A stretch of DNA of 40,783 nt from Terrilactibacillus tamarindi (GCF_009718825.1 NZ_WNHB01000026.1:1-40783), one strand, 5' to 3'. Counted from the first letter of the stretch, positions 9,238-18,298 are shown. Made by a program: numbers and translations. The notes: a model not told the origin generated them from the sequence alone.

Positions 9238-9741
9238 ATGTATTCTGAACCATATGAAAGACAACAACGCCTTGGATGGCATGAGACAATGGAAATACAT
9301 GAATTAGTGGCTTTTCAATCAGTTGGTCTAATGAAATTAAAGAGAACGTATTCAGACATAAGAGATCCTGTGCTAAAAAGCTTATATAAACAAACTATAG
9401 GCAGCATGAGTAAAAACATTAACGAGCTTCTTCGTTTTTATCCCATGGCACCCCACCCACAACGTGAAGAGAGAGCCCTTCCAGACGATTTGGCTTTTTA
9501 TTCAGGAGATTTGCTTGCTTTAGCAAAAACCTCTGTACGAAATTATGCTATTGCCATTACAGAAACGGCAACGCCATCATTAAGAAATGTTCTCACACGC
9601 CAGTTACTCGGAGCCATCGAAACACATGCCAAAGTATATAAATATATGTACGAAAGAGGCTTCTATCCTTCCTATGATTTAAATCGGTTACTTCAAAATG
9701 ATATGAACCTTGCTAAAAAAGCCCTCTCTTTTCCATATTAA
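9238..9741 (+). CDS. CotF-type spore coat protein
   Basis: 167-aa protein of the Coat F / ferritin-like helical family; members sit in the spore coat or resemble YhcQ. LGWHETMEIHELVAFQSVGL near the N-terminus is the hallmark of the family. It is followed by long helices and an aromatic C-terminus (YMYERGFYPSYDL). The start has GGGAGG 9 nt upstream. Preceding sequence contains TATAAT, but no clear sporulation-sigma promoter could be assigned. Single gene with its own terminator; the best direct sign in this window that the organism sporulates. Confidence 0.85.
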   Translation: MYSEPYERQQRLGWHETMEIHELVAFQSVGLMKLKRTYSDIRDPVLKSLYKQTIGSMSKNINELLRFYPMAPHPQREERALPDDLAFYSGDLLALAKTSVRNYAIAITETATPSLRNVLTRQLLGAIETHAKVYKYMYERGFYPSYDLNRLLQNDMNLAKKALSFPY

Positions 9742-9756
9742 AAATCTGAACAAACT

Positions 9757-9790
9757 GAAAGGCCCCTCTCCAAAAAGGGGGCCTTTTACT
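9757..9790 (+). terminator. Terminator after coat protein gene
   Basis: Stem AAAGGCCCC/GGGGCCTTT with an 11-nt loop, followed by a short T-rich run. Confidence 0.8.
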
Positions 9791-9891
9791 TTCATATTCA
9801 CAACCATTTAACCAAACGAAATATTAGCTACCTGTTTTAACCATTTTTGAAGATGATGCTATACTAATATCCATAATCCAAGTTGACTCAA

Positions 9892-11688
9892 TCAACTTAC
9901 TGCTGATCCAGATTTACTTTGCACATCACCTAATTGGAGTTGATACATTTTGTGATACAAACCTTCTAGTTTTAATAATTCTTGATGTGTTCCGCGTTCC
10001 ACGATTTCGCCTTGGTGTAAGACAAGAATTTGATCTGCATCTTGTATGGTAGACAGGCGGTGAGCGATGGCGATGGTCGTTCTCCCTTTACGCATTTTTC
10101 GCAAGGCTTCTTGAATCGCTTCTTCAGTCTCCGTATCAACACTGGCTGTTGCTTCATCAAGAACAAGAATTTTAGGGTCAATCGCCATCGTTCTTGCAAA
10201 AGATAGGAGTTGTCTTTGACCACTAGAAAATGTAGCCCCTCGCTCCCCAATAGGTTCATGATATTTTCCTGGAAGTTTATCAATGAATTGATCCGCTTGA
10301 ACAAATTTGGCCGCTTCCATCACTTGCTCTTCAGATATACTTGTTTTGCCTAGCCTGATGTTTTCCATTACATCACTGGCGAAAAGAAAAGAATCCTGCA
10401 AGACAAGACCGCATTTGGCACGTAACTCTTCATCTGAAAAAGTTTTTAACGGCTCCCCATCAATATAAATTCCGCCATGTTCAATCGAATAAAAACGCAT
10501 TAATAAATTAATGATAGAGCTTTTCCCGCTCCCCGTATGCCCAACTAAGGCAACCGTTTCACCAGGTTTTGCTTCAAAGGATATATTTTTTAAAACATCC
10601 TTCTTGCCATCATATGAAAAAGTAACATCGCGAAATTCAACAAGACCTTCAGTAATTTTCGGATCACTCGTGCCTTCTTTCACTGGTGCCAAACGCTTGT
10701 CATCTAATAAGCCGAATACCCTCTCAGCAGAAACCACTGCTTGTTGAAAGCGTGTAAGTTGAAACATGACAGAGTTAATCGGATCAAAAAAACGATCTAA
10801 ATAATTTACAAAAGCATACAGCACTCCGATTTTCACTACGCTGTCAAAGGATTGAATTCCAAAGAAACTAAGCATTATCATGACGGCAATTAAGTAAAAC
10901 GAATAAACAGCAGGGCGAACTAAGAAACTGATTAAACGAATATTTTTCATCTGTGATCTTAAGTACTGTGAACTGATCGTACCGAATTCATTTCTTAAAC
11001 GTTTTTGCTGACGCATTGCTTGAATCATGTTCATGCCTTGAAGTGATTCGCTTAATTTAGCATTCATTTGACTCACTTTCTCCCGTGTAACCCGAAAAAC
11101 TTTCGCACTAAAGTGACGATATGTTTGCATTAATAAGAATATTAACGGCATGAGAAGCAAACAAAAACTAGCTAATCTTACATCTAAGATAAACATCCCA
11201 ATAAAGATACCTATTAGAGAAATCGTACTTTGGATAAAAGTCGAAAGAACACTCACATATAAATCCTTTATTCCTTCTGTATCATTGGTTATTCTTGATA
11301 CAATACTTCCTCCTGGTGTTTGATCGAAAAATTCCAAACCAAGCTGCTGAACTTTCCCAAAAACATCCATTCTTAGCTTTTGGATGATCTTAAGTGCGAT
11401 TCCTTGAAATGAAATAAGTTGAAAATAGTTTAATACGACTGAAATCATATAAACCAAAATAAATGAAACGGCAAGTACGGTTAAGGGCTGCCAAGAAAAG
11501 TTACGTGGCGTTAAATAATTATCGATAAAAATTTTCATTAAAATAGGACCAAGTACATCAGATGCCGTGGCGATACAAAGCATAATAAAAGCATACGTCA
11601 GGGCTTTTTTATGTGGTTTCATATAACTTGCTAACCTGGAAACCACTTTTTTCTTTGATAAATTCTCTTTTGTATAAGGCGTACTCAT
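9892..11688 (-). CDS. bmrD: ABC multidrug exporter subunit, BmrD/YheH-like
   Basis: Half-transporter with six membrane helices (about residues 30-310) fused to an ATPase domain (Walker A GHTGSGKSS near residue 385; Walker B ILVLDEATASVD). Its signature is the non-canonical SSGQ (FSSGQRQLLSFARTM), while the catalytic Glu is intact. That is the pattern of the active partner in a heterodimeric exporter with one degenerate ATP site. The frame is open 22 codons further upstream, but the ATG at 11688 overlaps the partner's stop (ATGA) and has AAGGAGG 9 nt before it. 598 aa. Co-transcribed with the BmrC-like gene and therefore under its leader attenuator. Substrates are inferred to be drugs or antibiotics; other YheH/YknV-like roles are possible. 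Confidence 0.88.
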   Translation of the reverse strand: MSTPYTKENLSKKKVVSRLASYMKPHKKALTYAFIMLCIATASDVLGPILMKIFIDNYLTPRNFSWQPLTVLAVSFILVYMISVVLNYFQLISFQGIALKIIQKLRMDVFGKVQQLGLEFFDQTPGGSIVSRITNDTEGIKDLYVSVLSTFIQSTISLIGIFIGMFILDVRLASFCLLLMPLIFLLMQTYRHFSAKVFRVTREKVSQMNAKLSESLQGMNMIQAMRQQKRLRNEFGTISSQYLRSQMKNIRLISFLVRPAVYSFYLIAVMIMLSFFGIQSFDSVVKIGVLYAFVNYLDRFFDPINSVMFQLTRFQQAVVSAERVFGLLDDKRLAPVKEGTSDPKITEGLVEFRDVTFSYDGKKDVLKNISFEAKPGETVALVGHTGSGKSSIINLLMRFYSIEHGGIYIDGEPLKTFSDEELRAKCGLVLQDSFLFASDVMENIRLGKTSISEEQVMEAAKFVQADQFIDKLPGKYHEPIGERGATFSSGQRQLLSFARTMAIDPKILVLDEATASVDTETEEAIQEALRKMRKGRTTIAIAHRLSTIQDADQILVLHQGEIVERGTHQELLKLEGLYHKMYQLQLGDVQSKSGSAVS

Positions 11689-13442
11689 GAGATTTTCCCT
11701 CCTTCCTCTACAAGAGATTCTAGTTGCTGATTCTGATACATCTCCGCATACCATCCCTTATCTTTCATAAGTTCTTCATGTGTCCCTCGTTCAACTATTT
11801 TTCCATCTTCGAGTACAAGAATTAAATCCGCATGCTCTATAGCACTTAACCTGTGGGCAGAAATGAACGTCGTCTTATTTTTACGATTTTCTTTAAGATT
11901 GGTTAGAATAGCTTCTTCTGTCTGAGCATCAACTGCCGATAACGAATCATCTAAAATCAGAATTTCTGGATCAATGATGAGTGCCCGCGCGATCGATATT
12001 CTCTGTTTTTGACCTCCAGACAAAGTGACTCCACGCTCGCCAACTAAGGTGTCATACCCTTCTTCAAAACGTATAATATCAGCATGGATATGGGCCAATT
12101 TAGCTGCGTGTTCAATTTCTTCTTTGGAGGCACCTGGTTTAGCAAAAGCTATATTTTCTCCAATTGTAGCCGAAAATAAGAAATGATCCTGTGGGACATA
12201 ACCGATTGCCCCTCGAAGAGCCGACAATGTCATGTCATAAATGGATCTCCCGCCTATCGTAATGTCTCCCTCACGACAATCGAATTCGCGAATCATCGCT
12301 TTCAGAAGGGTTGTTTTTCCGCTGCCTGTTTTCCCTACTACACCTAACGTTTGACCTTGTTTAATCGTAAATCGGATATCTTTAAGAGCAGGTGACTCAC
12401 TTTCTTGATATACGAATTGATGAATATGGTATGTAACTTCACCTGAAGGAACATTTTTTGATGCACCCGCTCGGTCGACTATATCAGGTTGAATGGCAAG
12501 AAGCTTAACGATACGGTCATATGACGCACTTCCCCGTTCCACAATATTAAATAGAAATCCAAAAGCCAGCATGGGCCAAACTAATTGTCCTAAATACAAC
12601 GTGAAACTTGTTAACCCCCCAATGGTCATAGAACCATGAACCACAAACATGGAACCAAACGTTAGAGCAAGAAAGTAACAAATGACAACAACAAACGTAA
12701 TGGTTGGATCAAACAACGCATCCACCTTCGCTACGGCAAAGTTTTTCTTTACTACGTCATCTGATTCTAGTTTAAAAATATCCTTTTGAACCTCTTGCTG
12801 TCCAAACGCTTTAATGACACGGGTACCAGAAATGCTTTCTTGAACTTTATCATTTAAATTTGAAAAAGCTTCCTGAGCCTTATGAAATCGTTTATGAAGC
12901 AAGGAACCATAATAACGGGTCATAATTCCAATAATCGGCATCGGAATAAGAGCAATAATCGTCAATTTCCAACTAATTAAAGATGCCATGGAGATAATGA
13001 CCAGAGCACCCATCACTAGCGAATCAACTAACGTAAAAACGCCATCTCCAGCTGCATCCTCGACTGCTGTTACATCATTTGTTGCATGTGCCATTAAATC
13101 TCCAATTCTACTATTATGATAGAAATTAGGTGACAATTTTGTAAAATGAGCATAGAGACGATCTCTCATTAATTTTGATAACCTAAGCGATGCCCCAAAT
13201 ATAAACTGTCGCCATATAAAACTGACAATATAATACATGACACCAATTACCGCGAGTAAAACTAACCATTTGATAAGCTGAATAGGTGTTAGTGTTCTCG
13301 TTCTTATATCATCAACGATGACACCGATGAGGTAAGGTGGAATCATGGCAAGTAAACTCGACAGGCATAAAGTGATAATCCCGCCAATATATCGCCATTT
13401 TTCTTTCTTAAAAAACCACCACAAATCCAAAAAAATTCGCAA
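11685..13442 (-). CDS. bmrC: ABC multidrug exporter subunit, BmrC/YheI-like
   Basis: Half-transporter, 585 aa like B. subtilis BmrC (YheI). Transmembrane domain with the exporter motif NLNDKVQESISGTRVIKAFG (near residue 200); Walker A GKTGSGKTT (near 370); canonical signature LSGGQKQRISIARAL; Walker B ILILDDSLSAVD. In that Walker B the catalytic Glu is replaced by Asp, the degenerate site known for BmrC. Start is TTG (13442) preceded by GGGGGGAG. The stop overlaps the next gene by 4 nt. Upstream lie a 26-codon leader ORF and a terminator, so expression is probably controlled by translation-dependent attenuation. Confidence 0.88.
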   Translation of the reverse strand: MRIFLDLWWFFKKEKWRYIGGIITLCLSSLLAMIPPYLIGVIVDDIRTRTLTPIQLIKWLVLLAVIGVMYYIVSFIWRQFIFGASLRLSKLMRDRLYAHFTKLSPNFYHNSRIGDLMAHATNDVTAVEDAAGDGVFTLVDSLVMGALVIISMASLISWKLTIIALIPMPIIGIMTRYYGSLLHKRFHKAQEAFSNLNDKVQESISGTRVIKAFGQQEVQKDIFKLESDDVVKKNFAVAKVDALFDPTITFVVVICYFLALTFGSMFVVHGSMTIGGLTSFTLYLGQLVWPMLAFGFLFNIVERGSASYDRIVKLLAIQPDIVDRAGASKNVPSGEVTYHIHQFVYQESESPALKDIRFTIKQGQTLGVVGKTGSGKTTLLKAMIREFDCREGDITIGGRSIYDMTLSALRGAIGYVPQDHFLFSATIGENIAFAKPGASKEEIEHAAKLAHIHADIIRFEEGYDTLVGERGVTLSGGQKQRISIARALIIDPEILILDDSLSAVDAQTEEAILTNLKENRKNKTTFISAHRLSAIEHADLILVLEDGKIVERGTHEELMKDKGWYAEMYQNQQLESLVEEGGKIS

Positions 13443-13470
13443 AATAACTCCCCCCTTGAAGGCTTAACGC

Positions 13471-13500
13471 AAAAAAGCCATAGGAGCAACCCCCCATGGC
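13471..13500 (-). terminator. Attenuator terminator in the bmrCD-like leader
   Basis: On the minus strand GCCATGGGG pairs with CTCCTATGGC (GCCAT/ATGGC plus G-C and G-U pairs), followed directly by TTTTTT. It lies between the leader peptide and the first exporter gene, so transcription must read through it. Confidence 0.8.
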
Positions 13501-13510
13501 AATAAAATCC

Positions 13511-13531
13511 AGTCTGTGTTTAATACAGACT
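13511..13531 (-). promoter_or_regulatory. Leader hairpin between peptide and terminator
   Basis: AGTCTGT/ACAGACT, 7 bp with a 7-nt loop, beginning 7 nt downstream of the leader stop codon. It may act as a pause or alternative structure in the attenuator. Confidence 0.6.
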
Positions 13532-13538
13532 AAATCTG

Positions 13539-13619
13539 TTAATTCATCCGCTGTAGGAGATGCGTATCATGTAACATGTATATATGTTCCTTGGTAAAGA
13601 TTGGAAAACCTTTAATCAT
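13539..13619 (-). CDS. 26-aa leader peptide of the bmrCD-like operon
   Basis: A short ORF (start MIKGFPIFTKEH, end LLQRMN) with a strong AAGGAGG site 8 nt before its ATG, directly behind a good promoter and followed by a hairpin and a T-tailed terminator. In B. subtilis the bmrB leader peptide (54 codons) controls bmrCD by ribosome-mediated attenuation, so ribosome-inhibiting drugs raise expression. This ORF is shorter and I see no sequence kinship, but its placement is the same. Codons 21-22 (CTC CTA) repeat the CTCCTA of the terminator's 3' arm, so the leader could pair with the terminator's G-rich 5' arm instead. The peptide probably has no function apart from being translated. Confidence 0.75.
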   Translation of the reverse strand: MIKGFPIFTKEHIYMLHDTHLLQRMN

Positions 13620-13645
13620 GATACACACCTCCTTCGTTTTTAGCA

Positions 13646-13674
13646 TGATTCAAGTATACAAATATTTCTAAAAT
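13646..13674 (-). promoter_or_regulatory. Sigma-A promoter of the bmrCD-like operon
   Basis: On the minus strand TTTACT, 17-nt spacer, TATACT, about 27 nt upstream of the leader peptide ATG. Confidence 0.7.
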
Positions 13675-13740
13675 TAGTAAAGTTCATTTCCAAAAAAATA
13701 TGAAACTTTTATTTTTTTCTAATTTTAATCCGAATTAATG

Positions 13741-13875
13741 GCAAGTACTGAGCCCCACCTCAAGCTAATGAGTGTAAACAAGGATTCCTAGCTGAGAAAT
13801 AACTGTTCGCATGATCCCGAAGTTCAGCCTTTCAATCAGTGGGGGATAAAGACCTCACTGATTGAAGTATCCCGT
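13741..13875 (+). repeat. Structured palindromic repeat, copy A
   Basis: Aligns along its length with the minus strand of copy C (27190-27339). Shared blocks include CCCACCTCAAG.TAATGAGTG, the AACTG..CG block, AGTTCAGCCTTTCAATCAGT and CACTGATTGAAG. The terminal stem TTCAATCAG/CTGATTGAA is intact, but the inner CCCCACCT/AGGTGGGG stem has decayed (CTAGCTGAG here). It fills the space between the bmrCD-like leader and topB. Confidence 0.75.
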
Positions 13876-13957
13876 TCTACACTTTACACTTTGAGTTAAA
13901 AACTTTTTTTACGCCTTTATTTCGGTATAATAGGAGAAGTAACGAAAGGAGATTTTT

Positions 13958-16051
13958 ATGAAATCACTTATTTTAGCCGAAAAACCAAGTGTTGCCCGGG
14001 AAATTGCAAGGGTACTTGGATCAACTAAAAAAAGTAAACACTATATAGAAGGTGATCGTTATATTGTCACGTGGGCTCTTGGGCATCTAATGGAATTAAA
14101 AATGCCAGAAGACTACGATAGCGGGTATAAAACCTGGAAGATGGAAGACCTACCCATTATCCCGAATCACATGGGTATCAAACCTATAAAAAATACAAGA
14201 CATCAGTTTCATGCTATTCAACAACTAGCCAACCGTTCGGATATTAAAGACTTCATTATCGCGACAGATGCAGGGCGAGAAGGAGAACTTGTAGCCAGAT
14301 GGATCCTTGAAAAAATAAAATGGAAGAAACCCATTCAGCGTCTTTGGATCTCATCGCAAACAGACCGTGCCATTCGCGATGGTTTTCGTCATCTAAAACC
14401 ATCAAAAGATTATCACCATCTCTATCAATCTGCCGTTTGCCGAGCAAAGGCAGACTGGCTCATTGGATTAAATGTCTCTAGAGCATTGACAACAAAGTAT
14501 CATGATTCCTTATCTGCAGGACGTGTTCAAACACCCACTCTATCCCTTATACACGAGCGTGAAAAGGACATTAAATCGTTTAAACCTGAACCTTATTGGA
14601 CTATTTACGCTAAAATTGGTGAGACTAAACCCGTTTATAAAAAGAATCAAAATCAACGTATCTTTAAAGAGCAAGACGTTAAAAATATCCTTTCAAAAAC
14701 AAAAAACCAGTCTGCAATAATAAAGGACATTACGAGAAAAACAAAAACAGATCACCAACCGCTTCCGTATGATTTAACTGAATTACAGAGAGACGCAAAT
14801 AGGCGATTTGGATTTTCCGCTAAAAAAACGTCGAATGTTTTACAAAACTTATACGAACGCCATAAGCTTGTTACTTATCCACGTACCGATTCACGGTACT
14901 TATCACAGGATATGAAACAAACGATGCTGGATCGCTTAAAAGCCATTTCAAGTGCATTCCAACAAGAAGTGCAACCGGTTTTGAAAAACAAAGGAAAAGT
15001 CTTTGCGAAATCTGTTTTTAATGATGCAAAGGTAACGGATCACCACGCGATCATTCCGACCGAACAACCGGTATATTTCAATGATTTAAATTCAGACGAA
15101 CAAAAACTCTATCGGATCATTGCTTTACGCTTTTTAGCTCTCTTCTATCCATCTTATAAATATGAGGTTATACAGGTTCATTTAGAAATCGCAGGAGAAC
15201 CATTTCAACTTCAAGAAAAGCAGGTTATAGACGACGGCTTCAAAAAAATAGAAAACACAAGACAAGAAAGTTTATCTCCTTCATTTGATCAATGGATTAT
15301 AGGAAAAACACTTTCTGTTAAAGAGGTCCATGCAGAAAGAAAAATGACCGAACCTCCCCTTCGATTTTCAGAAGCTGATCTCTTAACCAAAATGGAGAAA
15401 TATAATTTGGGAACACCCGCCACACGGGCTGAAATTATCGAAAGATTGCTCTCTCAAGAGACAATTGAAAGAACAAATGGCCGATTGTTTGTGACACCAA
15501 AAGGAAAACAATTGATTGACCTCGTACACCCATCATTAAAATCACCTGATTTGACAGCCGAATGGGAGAGAAAATTAGAAAGCATTGCCCAAGGAAAAGA
15601 AAATCCAGATAGTTTCTTAAATGGTATCGTTAATCAAACAAAACAACTGATCCACGATATTAAACAAAGTGATCAAAAGTATAAATTACACAATTTGACC
15701 GGGTCAAAATGTCCTGAATGTGGTTCGCTCATGAAAGAAATCAAAGGAAAAAATGGTAAGATCCTTGTTTGCGCAAATCATGAATGCGGGCATAGAAAGC
15801 ATAAAGGCCCGAAATTATCTAATCGGCGCTGCCCACATTGTCATAAAAAAATGGAATTTCATAAAGGTAAAGCCGGTGCCTATTTTCAATGCAAACCATG
15901 TAATATCGTTCAAAAAGCCGACGAAAAGAAAAAGAAAGTTTCTAAGCGTGAAGAACGACAACTTTTAAACAAATACAGTCAGAAAAACAACACCCCCGTT
16001 GGTAATAGTCTCGCTGATGCTTTAAAACAAGCTTTAGAGGATAAAAATTAG
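13958..16051 (+). CDS. topB: DNA topoisomerase III (type IA)
   Basis: Type IA topoisomerase that passes single strands and decatenates DNA during replication and recombination. N-terminal Toprim domain (LILAEKPSVAREIA at residue 4; TDAGREGELVARWI near 105), then the catalytic domain with the active Tyr in LVTYPRTDSRYL (near residue 310) and DHHAIIPTE near 365. The C-terminus carries two Cys4-type zinc motifs (CPECG...CANHECG and CPHCH...CKPC) and a basic tail. 697 aa, slightly shorter than B. subtilis TopB. The start follows GAAAGGAG. Single gene with a terminator behind it. Confidence 0.96.
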   Translation: MKSLILAEKPSVAREIARVLGSTKKSKHYIEGDRYIVTWALGHLMELKMPEDYDSGYKTWKMEDLPIIPNHMGIKPIKNTRHQFHAIQQLANRSDIKDFIIATDAGREGELVARWILEKIKWKKPIQRLWISSQTDRAIRDGFRHLKPSKDYHHLYQSAVCRAKADWLIGLNVSRALTTKYHDSLSAGRVQTPTLSLIHEREKDIKSFKPEPYWTIYAKIGETKPVYKKNQNQRIFKEQDVKNILSKTKNQSAIIKDITRKTKTDHQPLPYDLTELQRDANRRFGFSAKKTSNVLQNLYERHKLVTYPRTDSRYLSQDMKQTMLDRLKAISSAFQQEVQPVLKNKGKVFAKSVFNDAKVTDHHAIIPTEQPVYFNDLNSDEQKLYRIIALRFLALFYPSYKYEVIQVHLEIAGEPFQLQEKQVIDDGFKKIENTRQESLSPSFDQWIIGKTLSVKEVHAERKMTEPPLRFSEADLLTKMEKYNLGTPATRAEIIERLLSQETIERTNGRLFVTPKGKQLIDLVHPSLKSPDLTAEWERKLESIAQGKENPDSFLNGIVNQTKQLIHDIKQSDQKYKLHNLTGSKCPECGSLMKEIKGKNGKILVCANHECGHRKHKGPKLSNRRCPHCHKKMEFHKGKAGAYFQCKPCNIVQKADEKKKKVSKREERQLLNKYSQKNNTPVGNSLADALKQALEDKN

Positions 16052-16059
16052 GATTTTTG

Positions 16060-16100
16060 AAAGCCACAAGGATCATCATATAAGATTCTTGTGGCTTTTT
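16060..16100. terminator. Bidirectional terminator, topB / ydaT-like
   Basis: Stem AAAGCCACAAG/CTTGTGGCTTT with a 17-nt loop and T5 on the plus strand; the minus strand also ends in T's. Shared by two convergent genes. Confidence 0.85.
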
Positions 16101-16118
16101 AATATGATTCTATTCAAT

Positions 16119-16319
16119 TCATTCCTTCATATATTCTTTCACTTCATCATCATTCGCTCGTCGATACCATTTTTTCGCTTGGCTGGTCGCTATTGGAATG
16201 GCTCTCGCCTCCTCATAACCCTCGTCTAGCATGGCATTGGCTATTTCAATCGCTTTTTTTCGAACAGGGGTATCAAAATTTTTAAATGAATTAGGGTAAT
16301 TATTCATCGTCCAAGGCAT
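16119..16319 (-). CDS. ydaT: Small YdaT-like stress protein
   Basis: 66-aa soluble protein starting MPWTMNNYPNSFKNF, with IEIANAMLDEGYEEARAI and a basic AKKWYRRA. This matches the small YdaT-type family (also likened to ChaB) found in Bacillus as a general stress protein of unknown function. Strong AGGAGG site 8 nt before the ATG. A sigma-B-like promoter stands 32 nt upstream, agreeing with the sigma-B control reported for B. subtilis ydaT. The family name rests on recollection of the sequence pattern. Confidence 0.75.
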   Translation of the reverse strand: MPWTMNNYPNSFKNFDTPVRKKAIEIANAMLDEGYEEARAIPIATSQAKKWYRRANDDEVKEYMKE

Positions 16320-16350
16320 TATCCAACCTCCTAAAACAATATATTAAGAA

Positions 16351-16376
16351 TTTCCCTAACGTATCGTTTCTTAAAC
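16351..16376 (-). promoter_or_regulatory. Sigma-B-like promoter of the ydaT-like gene
   Basis: On the minus strand GTTTAA (perfect -35), 14-nt spacer, GGGAAA (-10, consensus GGGTAT), upstream of the ydaT-like start. Confidence 0.55.
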
Positions 16377-16427
16377 TTTATCGTTCATAACTGGAGTTGA
16401 TGCCGATACTTTTGTTGTAGAACACGA

Positions 16428-17834
16428 TTATCTTGATGCCTGGGCATGAACAGATTTGGCTTTATAAGTAGAAGTCGTCCTCTTACCGATGTCCTCTAAG
16501 TTTAGGTTCTTTGTTTTCGGTCCAAAGAAACCGATTGAACAGGCCACAATGAGCATTGACCCAGACATAAACGTAAAGACCCCCGTAATACCTGCGTGCT
16601 CTAAAAGAAAAGCAATCATGACACCGGAAAATACTGAACTTAAACGACCACAGCTAGCGGTAAACCCAACACCTGTTGCACGTAAACGTGTTGGATATAA
16701 TTCAGCTTGATAGGAATGGAAAAGTGAACTGAACCAATTATTTAATAACGTCACAAGGATTCCCATCACTATGATCCAAACCGGTATACGCATCATGGCA
16801 AAAACACTACCCGCAATGGCTACGCTGAGTGATACCACAACGATCAGATGCTTTCTTTCAAACCGGTCGGATGTATACATAGCAATAATCGCACCAACTG
16901 GATTAACCAATGCGATAATTGACGTGAAAAGGAGTGAATGAACGAGTGTAATTCCTTCATGGACAAGAAATGTTGGAACCCATGATGCAAATCCATAAAA
17001 ACCAATGGTCTGAAAAAAGTTAAAAACAACCATCATGATGGTTCTTGAACGATACGGTTTTTGCCATATTTCTTTAAAATTTCCTTTTGAACTTTCAACT
17101 GATGTACTGTTCTCAATTGGTGGAAGTTCTCCATTTTCCTTTTTTACAAATCCTTCAATTTGAGTCATAACCTGATTAGCCTCGTCTATGTAGCCTTTCT
17201 TTTCTAGCCAACGGGCCGATTCTGGTAAACCCATACGAATCCACCAAACAACAATCGAGCCTGATGCACCAATGAGAACGACCCAGCGCCATCCATCGAT
17301 GAGAAAATGGGTAGATACAAGAAAATAGGTTAAAAAAGTTACCACAGGAACAGCCAGAAACGAAATGAATTGTCCAAAAGCAATGTAAAATCCTCTTGCT
17401 GATTTCGGTGTCATTTCACTAACATACGTATCTGCAATAACAAGCTGAGCGCCAATTCCGATTCCAGCACATAATCGGAAAATATCTAACGTGATAGCGG
17501 AGTTGCTGAAAGCCATAAAAATCGTAAATACAGAGTAGATTAACATTGAATAAACAAAAACAGGTCTTCTTCCAAGACGATCTCCTAATCGACCAAATAT
17601 CGTTGTGCCAAAAAACATGCCTAAAAAACCAGCACTTACAAAATAAGCCAACCCAGTCATCGTTAATAATTTTTCATGGATAAGGGCTGCTCCAATCACA
17701 CCAACTAAAAATATATCATAATACTCAAAAAATCCCCCTAATGATATACGTGCAACGAGTCGTAAAAAGTAATTTGATTTAGGGATTCGATTCATACGAT
17801 CTGCTATAAACGATTCATTTGATTGATAAGACAT
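16428..17834 (-). CDS. MFS transporter (metabolite:H+ symporter type) under T-box control
   Basis: 468-aa major facilitator protein with about 12 membrane segments. The loop 2-3 motif is GRLGDRLGRRPVF (near residue 82). FFEYYDIFLVGVIG in helix 1 and the PESARWLEKKG loop near 210 place it with the sugar/organic-acid porters (SV2, AAHS and NiaP-like). The start follows GGGTGAAG. A complete T-box leader lies upstream (18002-18292), with 167 nt and no other gene between the T-box terminator and this start. The T-box specifier reads as leucine, so the substrate may be leucine, its keto acid or a related compound; this is inference. No terminator seen behind it. Confidence 0.85.
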   Translation of the reverse strand: MSYQSNESFIADRMNRIPKSNYFLRLVARISLGGFFEYYDIFLVGVIGAALIHEKLLTMTGLAYFVSAGFLGMFFGTTIFGRLGDRLGRRPVFVYSMLIYSVFTIFMAFSNSAITLDIFRLCAGIGIGAQLVIADTYVSEMTPKSARGFYIAFGQFISFLAVPVVTFLTYFLVSTHFLIDGWRWVVLIGASGSIVVWWIRMGLPESARWLEKKGYIDEANQVMTQIEGFVKKENGELPPIENSTSVESSKGNFKEIWQKPYRSRTIMMVVFNFFQTIGFYGFASWVPTFLVHEGITLVHSLLFTSIIALVNPVGAIIAMYTSDRFERKHLIVVVSLSVAIAGSVFAMMRIPVWIIVMGILVTLLNNWFSSLFHSYQAELYPTRLRATGVGFTASCGRLSSVFSGVMIAFLLEHAGITGVFTFMSGSMLIVACSIGFFGPKTKNLNLEDIGKRTTSTYKAKSVHAQASR

Positions 17835-18001
17835 TAAACTTCACCCTTCATATTTTTCTATTTATATAATTTTTTTACAAACAAAAGTTAGAGAATACCT
17901 CATTTAATCATTACCATTATTAATTATTAGGAACTATTTGAATACAACAGATCCACATCTCCCTTATCTCGAATTGACTATATTAAACTTAATAAAAATA
18001 T

Positions 18002-18044
18002 AAAAAGATCGACCGTCTCTTATAAATAAAGAGACGATCGATCT
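18002..18044 (-). terminator. T-box-controlled terminator
   Basis: Stem AGATCGATCGTCTCTT/AAGAGACGGTCGATCT with one mismatch, then TTTTTAT on the minus strand. Confidence 0.85.
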
Positions 18045-18292
18045 ATTAAACAACCGCGTTACCACTCTTGTTGATTCTAAAATGAATCCACCTCAAGGCA
18101 CATATAACGTGCGACCCTGTAACGCAGGTTAGACGGTTAACTTTTTCCAATAGATGACTAGGTTAATCAGCTACCACTCGGAAGGCGAGTTCAGAGCTTC
18201 ATGTGACTGTTTTTCACCAAACAACAGTTCTCTTAGCACGATGATTGTCTCCTACTACTTCTCGTCATTGTGTTTTTGTTCTTCTTTTGTGT
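18002..18292 (-). promoter_or_regulatory. T-box riboswitch, specifier CUC (Leu)
   Basis: On the minus strand the T-box is AAGAGTGGTAACGCGG (18054-18069), followed by terminator 18002-18044. Stem I shows AGTAGTA (near 18253-18259), an AG bulge region and a GGTG loop. The specifier loop reads GAA-CTC-G-CCUUC, with CTC at 18187-18189 followed by a purine. The same GAA-codon-G layout gives CCU in the proBA T-box of this window. UGGU in the T-box would pair with ACCA, which fits the A discriminator of tRNA-Leu and not a G discriminator such as tRNA-Ser. Uncharged tRNA-Leu would thus switch on the MFS gene downstream. Confidence 0.85.
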
Positions 18293-18298
18293 GTATGA

